A DNA stretch of 64,000 nucleotides from JAKALD01 sp963817785 (GCA_963817785.1 CAWFPL010000002.1:1178001-1242000); one strand, 5' to 3'. Numbered from the stretch's first letter, positions 17,253 through 25,524 are shown. Notes: generated by a model not told the origin, from the letters alone. Made by a program: numbers and translations.

Positions 17253-17968
17253 CAGTCGAGGCGCTCGACGGCCGCCGCGAGCACGTAGCCGCCGTTGCGC
17301 ACCGTCTTGATGATGCGCGGCTCGCGGGCGTCGTCCCGCAGCCGCTGTCGCAGGCGGCTCACCTGGACGTCGATGCTGCGGTCGAACGGCGTCGCCTCGC
17401 GCCCGAGCGTCAGGTCCATGAGCTGGTTGCGATCGAGCACCCGGTTGGGATGCTCGAGCAAGACCGACAGCAGGCGGAACTCGGTTCCGCTCAGGGACAC
17501 GATGACCCCGTCGGGCGCCACCAGATGGCGCGCGGCGAGGTCCAGAACCCAGCCGGCGAAGCGCAGCCGCTGCGCCCCGGTGGTCGCGCGCGGCAGGGCG
17601 CGCGCGCGGCGCAGAATGCTCTTCATGCGCGCCAGCAGCTCGCGCGGATTGAACGGTTTCGCCAGGTAATCGTCGGCACCCATCTCGATGCCGATGATGC
17701 GCTCGAGCTCTTCGCCGCGCGCCGTGAGCATGATCACCGGCGTCTCCGACTTGGCGCGCAGGTCACGGCATAGCGCGAGACCGTCCTCGCCGGGCAGCAT
17801 CACGTCGAGCACCACGATGTCGGGGCGGCTGTTCTCGAGCGCCTGGCGCATCTCGCGCCCGTCGCGCGCGAGCGACACGCGGTAGCCGTTCTGCCCCAGG
17901 TACTCGGCCAGCAGGTTCCGGATCTCGGCGTCGTCGTCGACGACCAGCACGTGGTCTTGGGGGCCCAT
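17252..17968 (-). CDS. OmpR-family response regulator
   Basis: 238 residues. The receiver domain has VLVVDDDAEIRNLL with the acidic pair, the phospho-acceptor in IVVLDVMLPGEDG (near residue 57), LTARGEE and the lysine of YLAKPFNPREL. The C-terminal winged helix ends VRNGGYVLA. A longer frame upstream is Arg/Cys-rich and not homologous, so I start at 17968. It forms a bicistron with the EnvZ-type kinase and is divergent from the small lipoprotein gene 223 bp away, a possible target. Confidence 0.9.
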   Translation of the reverse strand: MGPQDHVLVVDDDAEIRNLLAEYLGQNGYRVSLARDGREMRQALENSRPDIVVLDVMLPGEDGLALCRDLRAKSETPVIMLTARGEELERIIGIEMGADDYLAKPFNPRELLARMKSILRRARALPRATTGAQRLRFAGWVLDLAARHLVAPDGVIVSLSGTEFRLLSVLLEHPNRVLDRNQLMDLTLGREATPFDRSIDVQVSRLRQRLRDDAREPRIIKTVRNGGYVLAAAVERLD

Positions 17969-18191
17969 GGCGCGTCTATATAGCACCCGGCCGCGACCCG
18001 CGCCACGCTGTCGTGTAACGCCGTGTTGCAGGCATGCGCCGCGACACATGGCGCAACGCCCCCGGCGGCGAATGATACGAAGAGCGAGCAATCGGCAATG
18101 CCGCGCTTACAGCCGGGGCGTTCAATGTGCCCGAGGCGCAGCGTACGTGCCGCGTCGCAATCGGATCGACCCCTTTACCAGGAGTGCAGAG

Positions 18192-18485
18192 ATGAAACTT
18201 CGATTGATCATGGCCGCGCTGGTCGCGGTCGGCCTCGCCGCCTGCGGCGCAGACAACGACAACGCGCCCGAGAGCAAAGCGCCCGAAGGCGCCATGAGCG
18301 CCGCTCCGGCGCAGCCGGCCCAGCCCGCAGAGGCGGCGGCACCCGCCGCGGCGCAGCCCGCCCAGGCGGAGGCGGAGCCCGCTGCTGCCCCCGCCGCGCC
18401 CGCCGCGGAGGAAGAAAAGAAGGAAGCCGAACCCGCGCAGACCGCCGACGAGCCGAAGTCCGACGACGAGAAGAAGTCCGACTGA
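18192..18485 (+). CDS. Small Ala/Pro/Glu-rich lipoprotein
   Basis: 97 residues. A signal peptide MKLRLIMAALVAVGLAAC ends in a lipobox (LAAC), so Cys18 should be lipidated. The mature part is low-complexity: Ala-Pro-Gln-Glu blocks followed by acidic-lysine blocks ending EKKSD. CCAGGAG lies 8 bases upstream of the ATG. It resembles no named domain. The next gene also encodes a tiny exported protein ending in KSD, which suggests a related pair. A spacer or envelope-anchoring role is possible. Confidence 0.7.
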   Translation: MKLRLIMAALVAVGLAACGADNDNAPESKAPEGAMSAAPAQPAQPAEAAAPAAAQPAQAEAEPAAAPAAPAAEEEKKEAEPAQTADEPKSDDEKKSD

Positions 18486-18543
18486 GCGGACGACGCTCGC
18501 CGCCATTCCCCGCAGTTGAACCACAGACCTGAAAGGAAACGAC

Positions 18544-18747
18544 ATGAAAGCCATGCTTAGCGCACTGTTTGCCGGACTGTTCATGATCTCGACCGCTTCG
18601 GCGTTCGCCGCGAAGACGGCCAATGATCCGCAGGGCAACATTGTGGTCGCCGAGGACACCACTGCCCAGCCGGCTGACCAGGGCCCGGGCAGCGACCAGG
18701 ACTCGAACAGCGACCAGGGCTCGAGCAGCGATCAGAAGTCCGACTGA
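18544..18747 (+). CDS. Small exported Asp/Ser-rich protein
   Basis: 67 residues: a signal peptide of about 22 residues (MKAMLSALFAGLFMISTASAFA) and a short mature part rich in Asp, Ser and Gln with a repeating SDQ pattern (GSDQDSNSDQGSSSDQ) and the ending KSD. GAAAGGAAACGAC precedes the ATG. It lies 58 bp after the lipoprotein gene with the same last three residues. No known family; an acidic, disordered periplasmic or secreted peptide. Confidence 0.6.
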   Translation: MKAMLSALFAGLFMISTASAFAAKTANDPQGNIVVAEDTTAQPADQGPGSDQDSNSDQGSSSDQKSD

Positions 18748-18757
18748 GCGCACGCTG

Positions 18758-18784
18758 CGCGGGGCAGACGTCTGCTCCGCGTTT
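18758..18784 (+). terminator. Hairpin terminator after the small exported-protein gene
   Basis: An 11-bp near-perfect stem CGCGGGGCAGA / TCTGCTCCGCG (one G-T pair) with a minimal loop, followed by TTTA, starts 10 bases after the stop codon. Confidence 0.55.
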
Positions 18785-18799
18785 AGTCACAACGGAAAG

Positions 18800-18828
18800 A
18801 CGGGGGCCGCAAGTTCCCGTTTTTTTTT
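18800..18828 (+). terminator. Second terminator with a long T tract
   Basis: Stem ACGGG / CCCGT (18800-18804 with 18816-18820) followed by nine T residues. It backs up the hairpin at 18758 and insulates the CMD-Rieske gene downstream. Confidence 0.6.
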
Positions 18829-18886
18829 GGCGAGAACGCGCTTGGGCTATCATGCGCGCCAAGGCAGCCGGGCAAAAGGCGAGGCG

Positions 18887-19510
18887 ATGAGCGATGCACT
18901 GAGTTACCTTGTGAAGGCGCGGCCCGAGGCGATGGGCCACTATTTCCGCTTCCTCAAGGATGCCGGCAGCCGCCTCGATCCGAAGACCCGTTCGCTCATC
19001 TCGGTCATTACCAAGGTTCACGCGCAGACCGAGCGAGGGCTCAAGCAGTACGCGAAGCGCGCGCTCGCGGATGGAGCTTCGCGCGACGAGATTCTCGACG
19101 CCCTGCTGATGGCCTTTCCGGCGCTGGGGCTGTCCAAGATCGTCTGGGCGCTGGACGTGCTGCTCGCCTCTGACCTGGCCGAATTCCGACCCGAGGCGCT
19201 TGCGCCTCCTCGCTGGCACCGAGTCGGCGCGCTGGAGGCGTTCGCCGAAGACGCGGCGACGCGCATCGAGTGCGAAGGCAAGACGGTCTTCGTGCATCGC
19301 TCGAGGGGCTCCTGCGCCGTCTACGACAGCCGCTGTCCGCACGAGGGCACCGACCTGCCGCTCCAGGCGATCGAGGGGCGCGAGCTGCATTGCCCGAAGC
19401 ACGACTGGCGCTTCGATCTCGCGAGCGGCCAGTGCACTTCGGGCGGTAATCGGCCGCTCAAGCGCTACCCGAGCCGGTCCGAGGGCGGCGCACTCTACGC
19501 CGAGTGGTAG
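18887..19510 (+). CDS. Fusion of a carboxymuconolactone-decarboxylase-like domain with a Rieske [2Fe-2S] domain
   Basis: 207 residues. Residues 1-100 are an all-helical CMD/AhpD-like domain (KTRSLISVITKVHAQTERG; ALADGASRDEILDALLMAF), but the CxxC redox pair of AhpD is absent. Residues 105-207 form a Rieske domain with SRCPHEGTDLPL and LHCPKHDWRFDL, giving the two Cys-His pairs of a 2Fe-2S cluster. No signal peptide, so cytoplasmic. The combination is unusual and its reaction is unknown; electron transfer to the adjacent TauD-like oxygenase is possible. A shrunken copy lies at 41276-41422. Confidence 0.8.
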   Translation: MSDALSYLVKARPEAMGHYFRFLKDAGSRLDPKTRSLISVITKVHAQTERGLKQYAKRALADGASRDEILDALLMAFPALGLSKIVWALDVLLASDLAEFRPEALAPPRWHRVGALEAFAEDAATRIECEGKTVFVHRSRGSCAVYDSRCPHEGTDLPLQAIEGRELHCPKHDWRFDLASGQCTSGGNRPLKRYPSRSEGGALYAEW

Positions 19511-19520
19511 CCAGCGCCCC

Positions 19521-20396
19521 TTAATTCATCGCGATGCGGTCGTAGGAGCGCGCGCGGTACAGCAGCCGGCGCCGCTCAGGCGTGTCGCGAAACCCGCTGC
19601 GCGCGTGCAGGACGTTGTTGCACACGATCCCCATCCCCGGCGCGAGCCGCAGCCGCAGGACCCAGGGCGAGCCGCCGTGCAGCACGCGCTCGAGCGCTGC
19701 GAGCGCGGCGCGCGTAGCGCCATCGTCCTTCCAGGCGATGTTCACCCCGCGCGCGGTGTAGCGCATGTGCAGCTGGCCGTCGCGCGGGTCGCTGCTGAAC
19801 ACCGGCCCGCTCTCGGCGGGGCGCGCGATCGACTCGCCTTCGAGCCGCGGCGGGATGGTCAGCACGTCGGGCGCCGAAAGCGCGCGCACGAAATCGGGAT
19901 TCTCGTCGCGCAGCAGGATGTAGGCGATCTCGTGGTCGAGCAGCGCGTTGTCGCCGCCTTCGAGCGCGTCCTGCGCGCAATGCAGCGTCATGGCGCGGAT
20001 GCGCCGCGCCGCGGGATTGTAGTAGCCGTCGGTGTGCCAGCCGATCGGGCGGTCGGTATAGGGGATGAATTCGCCGCGCCGGCCGCCTCCCGGCGTGATC
20101 GCAGAGATGCCGTCGTCGTCCGCGAGGGGGTTGCGATCGAGCCGCGCGAGGCCGAGCTGCGCCCCGAGGTGCCGCGCCAGGTCCTTGTCCGCCGCAGCGC
20201 GCGGCGGGCAGGCGTACAGCGCCAGGTTGGTGCGCGAGCAGCGCTCGATCAGCGCGGCACGCTCGGCGCCGCTCAGGGCGCGCGGATCCTCGAGCTCGAC
20301 GAGCAGCTCATCGAGCCGCGCCGGAAAGCTCTCGAGCTTGCGTTCGCGCCAGGCGCGGTAGGCGCGCTCGTCCTCCAGGTCGAACGGCCCGGGCAC
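19521..20396 (-). CDS. TauD/TfdA-family Fe(II)/2-oxoglutarate dioxygenase
   Basis: 291 residues. The metal motif HxD is in IGWHTDGYYN (around residue 122), the distal histidine in NNVLHARSGF, and RRRLLYRARSYDR holds the arginines that bind 2-oxoglutarate. Family members often release sulfite from organosulfonates, but specificity cannot be read here. It ends 10 bp from the convergent CMD-Rieske gene and follows an unknown gene by 4 bp in a minus-strand cluster that diverges from dsrA, hinting at a sulfur-related role. Confidence 0.8.
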   Translation of the reverse strand: MPGPFDLEDERAYRAWRERKLESFPARLDELLVELEDPRALSGAERAALIERCSRTNLALYACPPRAAADKDLARHLGAQLGLARLDRNPLADDDGISAITPGGGRRGEFIPYTDRPIGWHTDGYYNPAARRIRAMTLHCAQDALEGGDNALLDHEIAYILLRDENPDFVRALSAPDVLTIPPRLEGESIARPAESGPVFSSDPRDGQLHMRYTARGVNIAWKDDGATRAALAALERVLHGGSPWVLRLRLAPGMGIVCNNVLHARSGFRDTPERRRLLYRARSYDRIAMN

Positions 20397-20400
20397 GCGG

Positions 20401-20970
20401 TCAGCCGGCCGCCGCGCGCGGCGCGAACAGCCCGTCGAGCGTCTTGTTCAGGGTGCCGAGCACCTCGGGCATCTCGACGTCCATGACCTGGTCCATGATC
20501 CAGGGCTGGTCCGCGTGCTCCATGGCCTCGCGGATCTGCGCGCCGAGATAGCGCAGCGCGGGAAAGCTGGCGCCGGACTGCGGCAGCTCGAAGCTCGCAT
20601 AATCCGCGCCGCGCCGGTTGAGCAGCGCCACGAACTCGCCGCGATAGTCGCGTTCGTCGGGGCCAGTGAGCGCGCGCACGTTCTCCTCCACGATTTCGGC
20701 CAGCCGCATGCCGGTCGCCTGCACCAGCGCCGCGCGCTCGCTCTCCGGGAGGCAGGCGTGCGCCCTGCGGTCGCACAGGTGCAGCCCGAAGGCGAGCACT
20801 TCCGCCACGATGCGGAAGCCGCGCGCCGGCGTGACGATGTCATAGCCGGCGCGCGACAGGTTGTCGACCAGCCGGTCGGCGAGCCGCCACAGCGTCGCGG
20901 CAAGCACGCTGGCGATGTCCTCGGGCGTGCGCGAGGCCTGCTTGCTGAACCATACGGTCTTGACGCGCAT
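20401..20970 (-). CDS. Unrecognised protein of the dsr-divergent cluster
   Basis: 189 residues, no signal peptide or membrane segment, mostly helical. Distinct stretches are VWFSKQASRTPEDIASVL at the front, a Cys-containing helix (LHLCDRRAHACLPESE) and a Trp-Ile-Met-Asp-Gln segment near the end. I do not recognise a family. It sits between the double-TusA gene (24 bp) and the TauD-like gene (4 bp), so it is probably part of a minus-strand operon linked to sulfur transfer. Confidence 0.65.
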   Translation of the reverse strand: MRVKTVWFSKQASRTPEDIASVLAATLWRLADRLVDNLSRAGYDIVTPARGFRIVAEVLAFGLHLCDRRAHACLPESERAALVQATGMRLAEIVEENVRALTGPDERDYRGEFVALLNRRGADYASFELPQSGASFPALRYLGAQIREAMEHADQPWIMDQVMDVEMPEVLGTLNKTLDGLFAPRAAAG

Positions 20971-20994
20971 CGTGGCCGGGGGGACAGCCGCCGG

Positions 20995-21495
20995 CTACCT
21001 CTGCGTCCCGGGACGGCGCAGATAGAACTCCCACTCGTGGGCGCCGATCTCGTGCGCCTCGGCGAGCGCGACGCCGGTCGCCTCGGTCCAGGTGCGCACC
21101 TCGTCGCGCGCCGCGGGGCAGCTGGTGAGCAGGCGCAGGACTTCGTCCGGCTTCATGCCCTCGAGCACGCGGCGCGCCTCGAGGACCGGGCCGGGGCACA
21201 CCGCGCCGCGCATGTCGAGCGTCACCTGCGCGCGCAAAGCAGGTGCCTTGCCCTTGCGGATGTAGAACAGATTGCGATTGCGGTCTTGGTGCTCGACCAG
21301 GACGATCTCGTTGCCGGTGTGTCGTGCCCAGATGAACAGGTCGTCGCGGGTGCCGGGGCAGTCGGAGACGAGGGCCAGGATCTGGCCCGGCTCGAGATCG
21401 TCGACGACCCGCTTGGCGCCCAGCAGGGGCGCCGGGCAGACCAGGCCGGACAGATCGAGCCTCGCGTCCGGTGCCGGTTTCGCTTGCTCTGCCAT
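20995..21495 (-). CDS. Double-domain TusA-like sulfurtransferase
   Basis: 166 residues made of two TusA modules in tandem. Residues about 10-80 have DLSGLVCPAPLLGAKR with Cys20; residues about 90-160 have DMRGAVCPGPVLEARR with Cys100. Each has the CPxP motif of TusA, whose cysteine carries persulfide sulfur. Single-domain TusA hands sulfur to DsrEFH; a fused pair could relay it within one chain. Start at 21495 is chosen because similarity begins there. It diverges from dsrA across about 525 bp with one small gene between. Confidence 0.88.
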   Translation of the reverse strand: MAEQAKPAPDARLDLSGLVCPAPLLGAKRVVDDLEPGQILALVSDCPGTRDDLFIWARHTGNEIVLVEHQDRNRNLFYIRKGKAPALRAQVTLDMRGAVCPGPVLEARRVLEGMKPDEVLRLLTSCPAARDEVRTWTEATGVALAEAHEIGAHEWEFYLRRPGTQR

Positions 21496-21523
21496 GGACG
21501 ACTTCCTGTGAGCGGGCGCGGGT

Positions 21524-21754
21524 TCAGGCCGCATCGCTGGCGGTTGAGGCACTCGACCACGCGAGCAGCGCCTCGCCCCAGGTGCGCGCGCTTTGCGCGT
21601 CGACGTCGAACACGGTGAAGCGCTTGCCTTCCCGGATGCGCACGCGCAGCAGCGGCATCCCGCCGCTGCCGAAGTCGATCTCCTGCAGCTCGATCTGCTG
21701 CCCGCCCAGCGGGACGACGAGCTTGGCGAGCGGGGTGAGGGTGGTCATCGGCAT
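21524..21754 (-). CDS. Small conserved-looking protein of unknown function upstream of double TusA
   Basis: 76 residues from the ATG at 21754, which follows CCGGAG; a second ATG six bases later is equally possible. The sequence is beta-rich (LVVPLGGQQIELQEIDFGSG; LLRVRIREGKRFTVFDVD) and then helical (TWGEALLAWSS). I do not recognise a named family. First gene of the minus-strand cluster that runs through double TusA, so it is probably coexpressed with it and possibly coordinated with the divergent dsr operon. Confidence 0.6.
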   Translation of the reverse strand: MPMTTLTPLAKLVVPLGGQQIELQEIDFGSGGMPLLRVRIREGKRFTVFDVDAQSARTWGEALLAWSSASTASDAA

Positions 21755-21834
21755 GGCTCCGGCGGACCGCGGGCAACGCCTCAATGTGGCACCGATCCAG
21801 CAGGGCAGGCACTCCCCGCAAGGCGGACGCCGGG

Positions 21835-21873
21835 CTACCCGTTCGGGTAGGTGCCCGCACCCCTAAGCGGGCA
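21835..21873. promoter_or_regulatory. Two adjacent inverted repeats in the dsr divergent promoter region
   Basis: CTACCCG-TT-CGGGTAG (21835-21850) is a perfect palindrome, followed two bases later by TGCCCGC-N8-GCGGGCA (21852-21873). They lie in the 265-bp gap between the starts of the small minus-strand gene and dsrA. They could be an operator for a dimeric regulator or RNA hairpins in a leader. Confidence 0.35.
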
Positions 21874-22019
21874 GGGCGCAGCCCCCGCATTGGCGGATGC
21901 GCACGCCCATGCCGGCGCATACGATCGTGCGAGTCTGTCCGAAGACTAAGCGTGACGGCAGGTGCGCCCCGCAGAAAGGTCGCTGGCCGCCGCGCCCGTC
22001 GCAAATAGGAGGGTCGAGT

Positions 22020-23312
22020 ATGACCAAGAAGCAGCACGACACGCCGCTTCTCGACGAACTCGAGAAGGGTCCCTGGCCGAGCTTCGTGACCGGTCTGAAG
22101 CGGCTGGCGCAGGACAACGACATGGCGGCCGACCTGCTCGGCCAGCTCGAGACCTCCTACCGCACCAAGACCGGCTACTGGAAGGGCGGCACGGTCGGCG
22201 TGTACGGCTACGGCGCGGGCGTGATTCCGCGCTTTACCGAGCTCAAGGACGCCGAGGGCAAGCCGGTCTATCCCGCCGCGGCGGAGTTCCACACGCTGCG
22301 GGTGCAGCCGCCGGCGGGCATGCACTACTCGACCGAGCTGCTGCGCAAGCTGTGCGACATCTGGGTGAAGCACGGCTCGGGGCTGATCGCGTTCCACGGC
22401 CAGAGCGGCGACATCATGTTCCAGGGCGCCACCAGCGAGAACGTGCAGGCGGCGTTCGACGAGCTCAACGAAGCCGGCTTCGACCTCGGCGGCGCCGGCG
22501 CGGCGATGCGCACCTCGATGAGCTGCGTCGGGGCGGCGCGCTGCGAGATGAGCTGCTACGACGAGCAGCGGGCGCTGCGCACGGTGATCAACGCCAACCT
22601 CGACGATATGCACCGCCCGGCACTGCCGTACAAGTTCAAGTTCAAGTTCTCCGGCTGCCCGAACGATTGCGTCAACGCCATCCAGCGCTCCGACATGGCG
22701 ACCATCGGCACCTGGCGCGGGGACATCCGCACCGACGCCAAGCTGGCGCGCGAATGGTACGCCGCGCACGGCGTCGAGGACCTGATCAACAACGTCGTGA
22801 CCCGCTGCCCGACCAAGGCGATCCAGCTGAAGAAGGCGAACGGCGAGGCGCCGGCGGCGCGCGTTTCGGTCGTGGCGCTCGACGAGAAGCATTGCCTCGA
22901 GATCGACAACGCGAGCTGCGTGCGCTGCATGCACTGCCTGAACGTGATGCCCGGAGCGCTGCTGCCCGGAGCCGAGCGCGGCGTGTCGATCCTGATGGGC
23001 GGCAAGGGCGTGCTCAAGATCGGGGCCACCATGGGCAGCGTGGTGGTGCCGTTCATGAAGCTCGAAACCGAGGACGACTTCGAGAAGCTGCAGGCGCTGG
23101 CGCGCAAGATCCTCGACTTCTTCGCCGAGAACGCGCTCGACCACGAGCGCATGGGCGAAGCCATCGAGCGCATCGGCCTGGGGAACGTCCTCGAGGCGCT
23201 CGAGCTACCGGTCGACCCCAACATGGTGCTGCACCCGCGCACCAACCCGTACGTGCGCACCGACGACTGGGACGAGCAGGTGGAAAAGGCCCGCGGCGGG
23301 CACGCGGCGTAG
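22020..23312 (+). CDS. dsrA: DsrA, alpha subunit of reverse dissimilatory sulfite reductase
   Basis: 430 residues from the ATG at 22020, preceded by TAGGAGGG. The coupled sirohaem-[4Fe-4S] site has the CX5C pair Cys169/Cys175 and the CX3C pair Cys213/Cys217. A ferredoxin insert follows with Cys263 and the CVRCMHC group at 300-306. With DsrB it oxidises DsrC-bound or free sulfide to sulfite in the cytoplasm. The oxidative direction is inferred from the linked dsrEFH and dsrL, which are markers of sulfur oxidisers. First gene of dsrABEFHCMKLJOPN. Confidence 0.98.
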   Translation: MTKKQHDTPLLDELEKGPWPSFVTGLKRLAQDNDMAADLLGQLETSYRTKTGYWKGGTVGVYGYGAGVIPRFTELKDAEGKPVYPAAAEFHTLRVQPPAGMHYSTELLRKLCDIWVKHGSGLIAFHGQSGDIMFQGATSENVQAAFDELNEAGFDLGGAGAAMRTSMSCVGAARCEMSCYDEQRALRTVINANLDDMHRPALPYKFKFKFSGCPNDCVNAIQRSDMATIGTWRGDIRTDAKLAREWYAAHGVEDLINNVVTRCPTKAIQLKKANGEAPAARVSVVALDEKHCLEIDNASCVRCMHCLNVMPGALLPGAERGVSILMGGKGVLKIGATMGSVVVPFMKLETEDDFEKLQALARKILDFFAENALDHERMGEAIERIGLGNVLEALELPVDPNMVLHPRTNPYVRTDDWDEQVEKARGGHAA

Positions 23313-23333
23313 CGCAGCGAGGGAGGACGAGTC

Positions 23334-24410
23334 ATGGCACAGACACAGCCGCGCATGCCGGTCGAGCACGGCGCACCGGATCCGATGCCGTTCATGCATC
23401 CGCTGATGCGCAAGAACTACGGCAAGTGGATCCAGCACAGCCATCCGAAGCCGGGCGTGCTGCTGCACCGCGCCGAGAGCGGCGACCGGATCTGGACCGT
23501 GAAGGCGGGGACGCAGCGGCAGATGGACCACCACACGGTGCGCCGCCTGTGCGACATCGCCGACCGCTACGCGGACGGCTACGTGCGCTTCACGACGCGC
23601 GCCAACATCGAGTTCATGGTCGCCGAGGAGGCGAAGGTCGAGCCGCTGATCGCTGCGCTGCGCGAGGCGGGCTTTCCCGTGGGCGGCACCGCCAACTCGG
23701 TCTCGATGATCGCACACACCCAGGGCTGGCTGCACTGCGACATCCCGGGCACCGACGCCTCGGGGGTGGTCAAGGCGCTGATGGACGAGCTGTACGACGA
23801 GTTCGTGAAGTGCGAGATGCCCAACCGGGTCAAGCTCTCGACCTCGTGCTGCGAGATCAACTGCGGCGGCCAGGCCGACATCGCGATCATCGTGCAGCAC
23901 ACCAAGCCGCCCAAGATCAACCACGACCTCGTGGCCAACGTGTGCGAGCGCCCCGCGGTGGTGGCGCGCTGCCCGGTGGCGGCGATCCGTCCGGCGCTGG
24001 TGAACGGCAAGCCCTCGCTCGAAGTCGACGAGAAGAAGTGCGTGTGCTGCGGCGCGTGCTATCCGCCGTGCCCGCCGATGCAGATCAACGACCCCGAATT
24101 CTCGAAGATCGCGATCTGGGTCGGCGGCAAGAACTCGAACGCGCGCATCCGCCCGACGTTCCACAAGCTGGTCGCCTCGGGGCTGCCGAACAATCCGCCG
24201 CGCTGGCCCGAGGTCGCCGAAGTCGTGAAGCGCATCCTGCGCGTATACAAGGCCGACGGCCGGCCGTGGGAGCGCATGTCGGACTGGATCGAGCGCATCG
24301 GCTGGCCGGGCTTCTTCGAGAAGACCGGGCTGCCGTTCACCAAGTACCACATCGACAACTGGCGCGGCGCGCGTTACACGCTGAACGCCTCCGCGCACAT
24401 CCGTTTCTAG
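23334..24410 (+). CDS. dsrB: DsrB, beta subunit of reverse dissimilatory sulfite reductase
   Basis: 358 residues, starting 21 bp after dsrA with GGGAGGA upstream. Cofactor cysteines are seen in STSCCEINCGG (Cys172, 173, 177) and in DIPGT-preceding Cys135. A ferredoxin domain carries KKCVCCGACYPPCPPMQ around residue 235. It completes the alpha2beta2 enzyme with DsrA; usually only one of the two sirohaems is catalytic. Length and order are typical. Confidence 0.98.
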   Translation: MAQTQPRMPVEHGAPDPMPFMHPLMRKNYGKWIQHSHPKPGVLLHRAESGDRIWTVKAGTQRQMDHHTVRRLCDIADRYADGYVRFTTRANIEFMVAEEAKVEPLIAALREAGFPVGGTANSVSMIAHTQGWLHCDIPGTDASGVVKALMDELYDEFVKCEMPNRVKLSTSCCEINCGGQADIAIIVQHTKPPKINHDLVANVCERPAVVARCPVAAIRPALVNGKPSLEVDEKKCVCCGACYPPCPPMQINDPEFSKIAIWVGGKNSNARIRPTFHKLVASGLPNNPPRWPEVAEVVKRILRVYKADGRPWERMSDWIERIGWPGFFEKTGLPFTKYHIDNWRGARYTLNASAHIRF

Positions 24411-24423
24411 AGGAGCGAGCGGC

Positions 24424-24783
24424 GTGAAGCTCGGCATACTCGTCAACGAAGGCCCGTACACGCACGAGGCGAGCGATACGGCTTACCGGTTCGCCAGGGC
24501 GGCGCTCGAGAAGGGCCACCAGATCTACCGCGTGTTCTTCTATCACGACGGGGTGAACAACTCGAGCAAGCTCACCGAGCCGCCGCAGGACGACCGCCAC
24601 ATCGTCAACCGCTGGTCGAAGCTCGCCACCGAGCACGGCGTCGACCTGGTGGTGTGTGTGGCGGCGGCGCTGCGCCGCGGCATCAAGGACGAGCTGCTGG
24701 CGCCGGGCTTTCGCATCTCCGGCTTGGGACAGCTGGTGGAAGCGGGCATCCAGGGCGAGCGCCTGGTGGTGTTCGGGGACTGA
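24424..24783 (+). CDS. dsrE: DsrE, sulfur-relay subunit of DsrEFH
   Basis: 119 residues with a GTG start at 24424 after a GAGGAGCGAG site. The DsrE/TusD fold is clear (MKLGILVNEGPYTHEASDTA), and the active cysteine is Cys78 in DLVVCVAAALRRG. It accepts persulfide sulfur from TusA and passes it to DsrC. The presence of dsrEFH marks an oxidative Dsr system. Confidence 0.96.
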   Translation: MKLGILVNEGPYTHEASDTAYRFARAALEKGHQIYRVFFYHDGVNNSSKLTEPPQDDRHIVNRWSKLATEHGVDLVVCVAAALRRGIKDELLAPGFRISGLGQLVEAGIQGERLVVFGD

Positions 24784-24793
24784 GGCAGCGTCC

Positions 24794-25195
24794 ATGAGCG
24801 AAACGCAGCAGGCCGACGAAGAGCACGTCGAGGGCAAGGTCAAGAAATTCATGTTCGTGAACCGCAAGGCCCCGTACGGCACCATCTACGCGCTCGAAGG
24901 GCTGGAGGTGGTGCTGATCAGCGCCGCCTTCGACCAGGACGTCTCGCTCGCCTTCGTCGACGACGGGGTGTACCAGCTCGCCAAGGGGCAGCAGACCAAG
25001 CCGCTCGAGGTCAAGAACTTCTCCCCCACGTACCGCGCGCTCGAGGGCTACGACATCGAGAAGCTGTACGTCGAGCGCGAGTCGCTCGAGGCGCGCGGGT
25101 TGTCCGAGGACGACCTGCTGGTGGACGTGCAGGTGATGGCGGCGGCCGAAATGGCCGCGCTGATGGCGACGCAGGACGTGGTCATCAGCTTCTAG
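24794..25195 (+). CDS. dsrF: DsrF, subunit of DsrEFH
   Basis: 133 residues. An acidic N-terminal extension of about 15 residues precedes the TusC-like core (KFMFVNRKAPYGTIYALEG; LAFVDDGVYQL). I see no cysteine in it, consistent with a structural role in the E2F2H2 hexamer. It starts 10 bp after dsrE and ends 8 bp before dsrH. Confidence 0.95.
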   Translation: MSETQQADEEHVEGKVKKFMFVNRKAPYGTIYALEGLEVVLISAAFDQDVSLAFVDDGVYQLAKGQQTKPLEVKNFSPTYRALEGYDIEKLYVERESLEARGLSEDDLLVDVQVMAAAEMAALMATQDVVISF

Positions 25196-25203
25196 GAGAG
25201 CGC

Positions 25204-25503
25204 GTGCTGCACATCGTCAACAAGAGCCCTTACGAGCGCAACGCGCTCCAGTCCTGCCTGCGCTTCGCGCTGCCGGGCTCGGCGTTGCTGCTCATCGAGG
25301 ACGGCGTGTACGCTGCCACGCGCGGCAGCGCTGCGGAGGCGGGGCTGCGCGCAGCGATGCAGCGCCTCGAGGTGTACGCGCTGCAACCCGATCTGGAGGC
25401 GCGCGGCATGGCGTCGCGCGTCATTGAAGGCGTCCGGCTGGTCGATTACGGCGGCTTCGTGGACCTGGTCTGCGCGCGGCCGAGCTGCCAGTCGTGGCTC
25501 TAG
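25204..25503 (+). CDS. dsrH: DsrH, subunit of DsrEFH
   Basis: 99 residues with a GTG start after TAGGAGAGC. The TusB-like fold begins MLHIVNKSPYERNALQSCL, with the conserved cysteine near residue 18, and LLLIEDGVYA follows. It has two more cysteines near the C-terminus (CARPSC). Completes the sulfur-transfer hexamer; 21 bp from dsrC. Confidence 0.95.
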   Translation: MLHIVNKSPYERNALQSCLRFALPGSALLLIEDGVYAATRGSAAEAGLRAAMQRLEVYALQPDLEARGMASRVIEGVRLVDYGGFVDLVCARPSCQSWL

Positions 25504-25524
25504 CCCATTCATAGAGGAGGCAAC

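Noticed and set aside
21962..24427. An 821-codon plus-strand frame over dsrAB
   Set aside because: Out-of-frame reading of dsrA and dsrB, rich in Arg and Gly, no family features.
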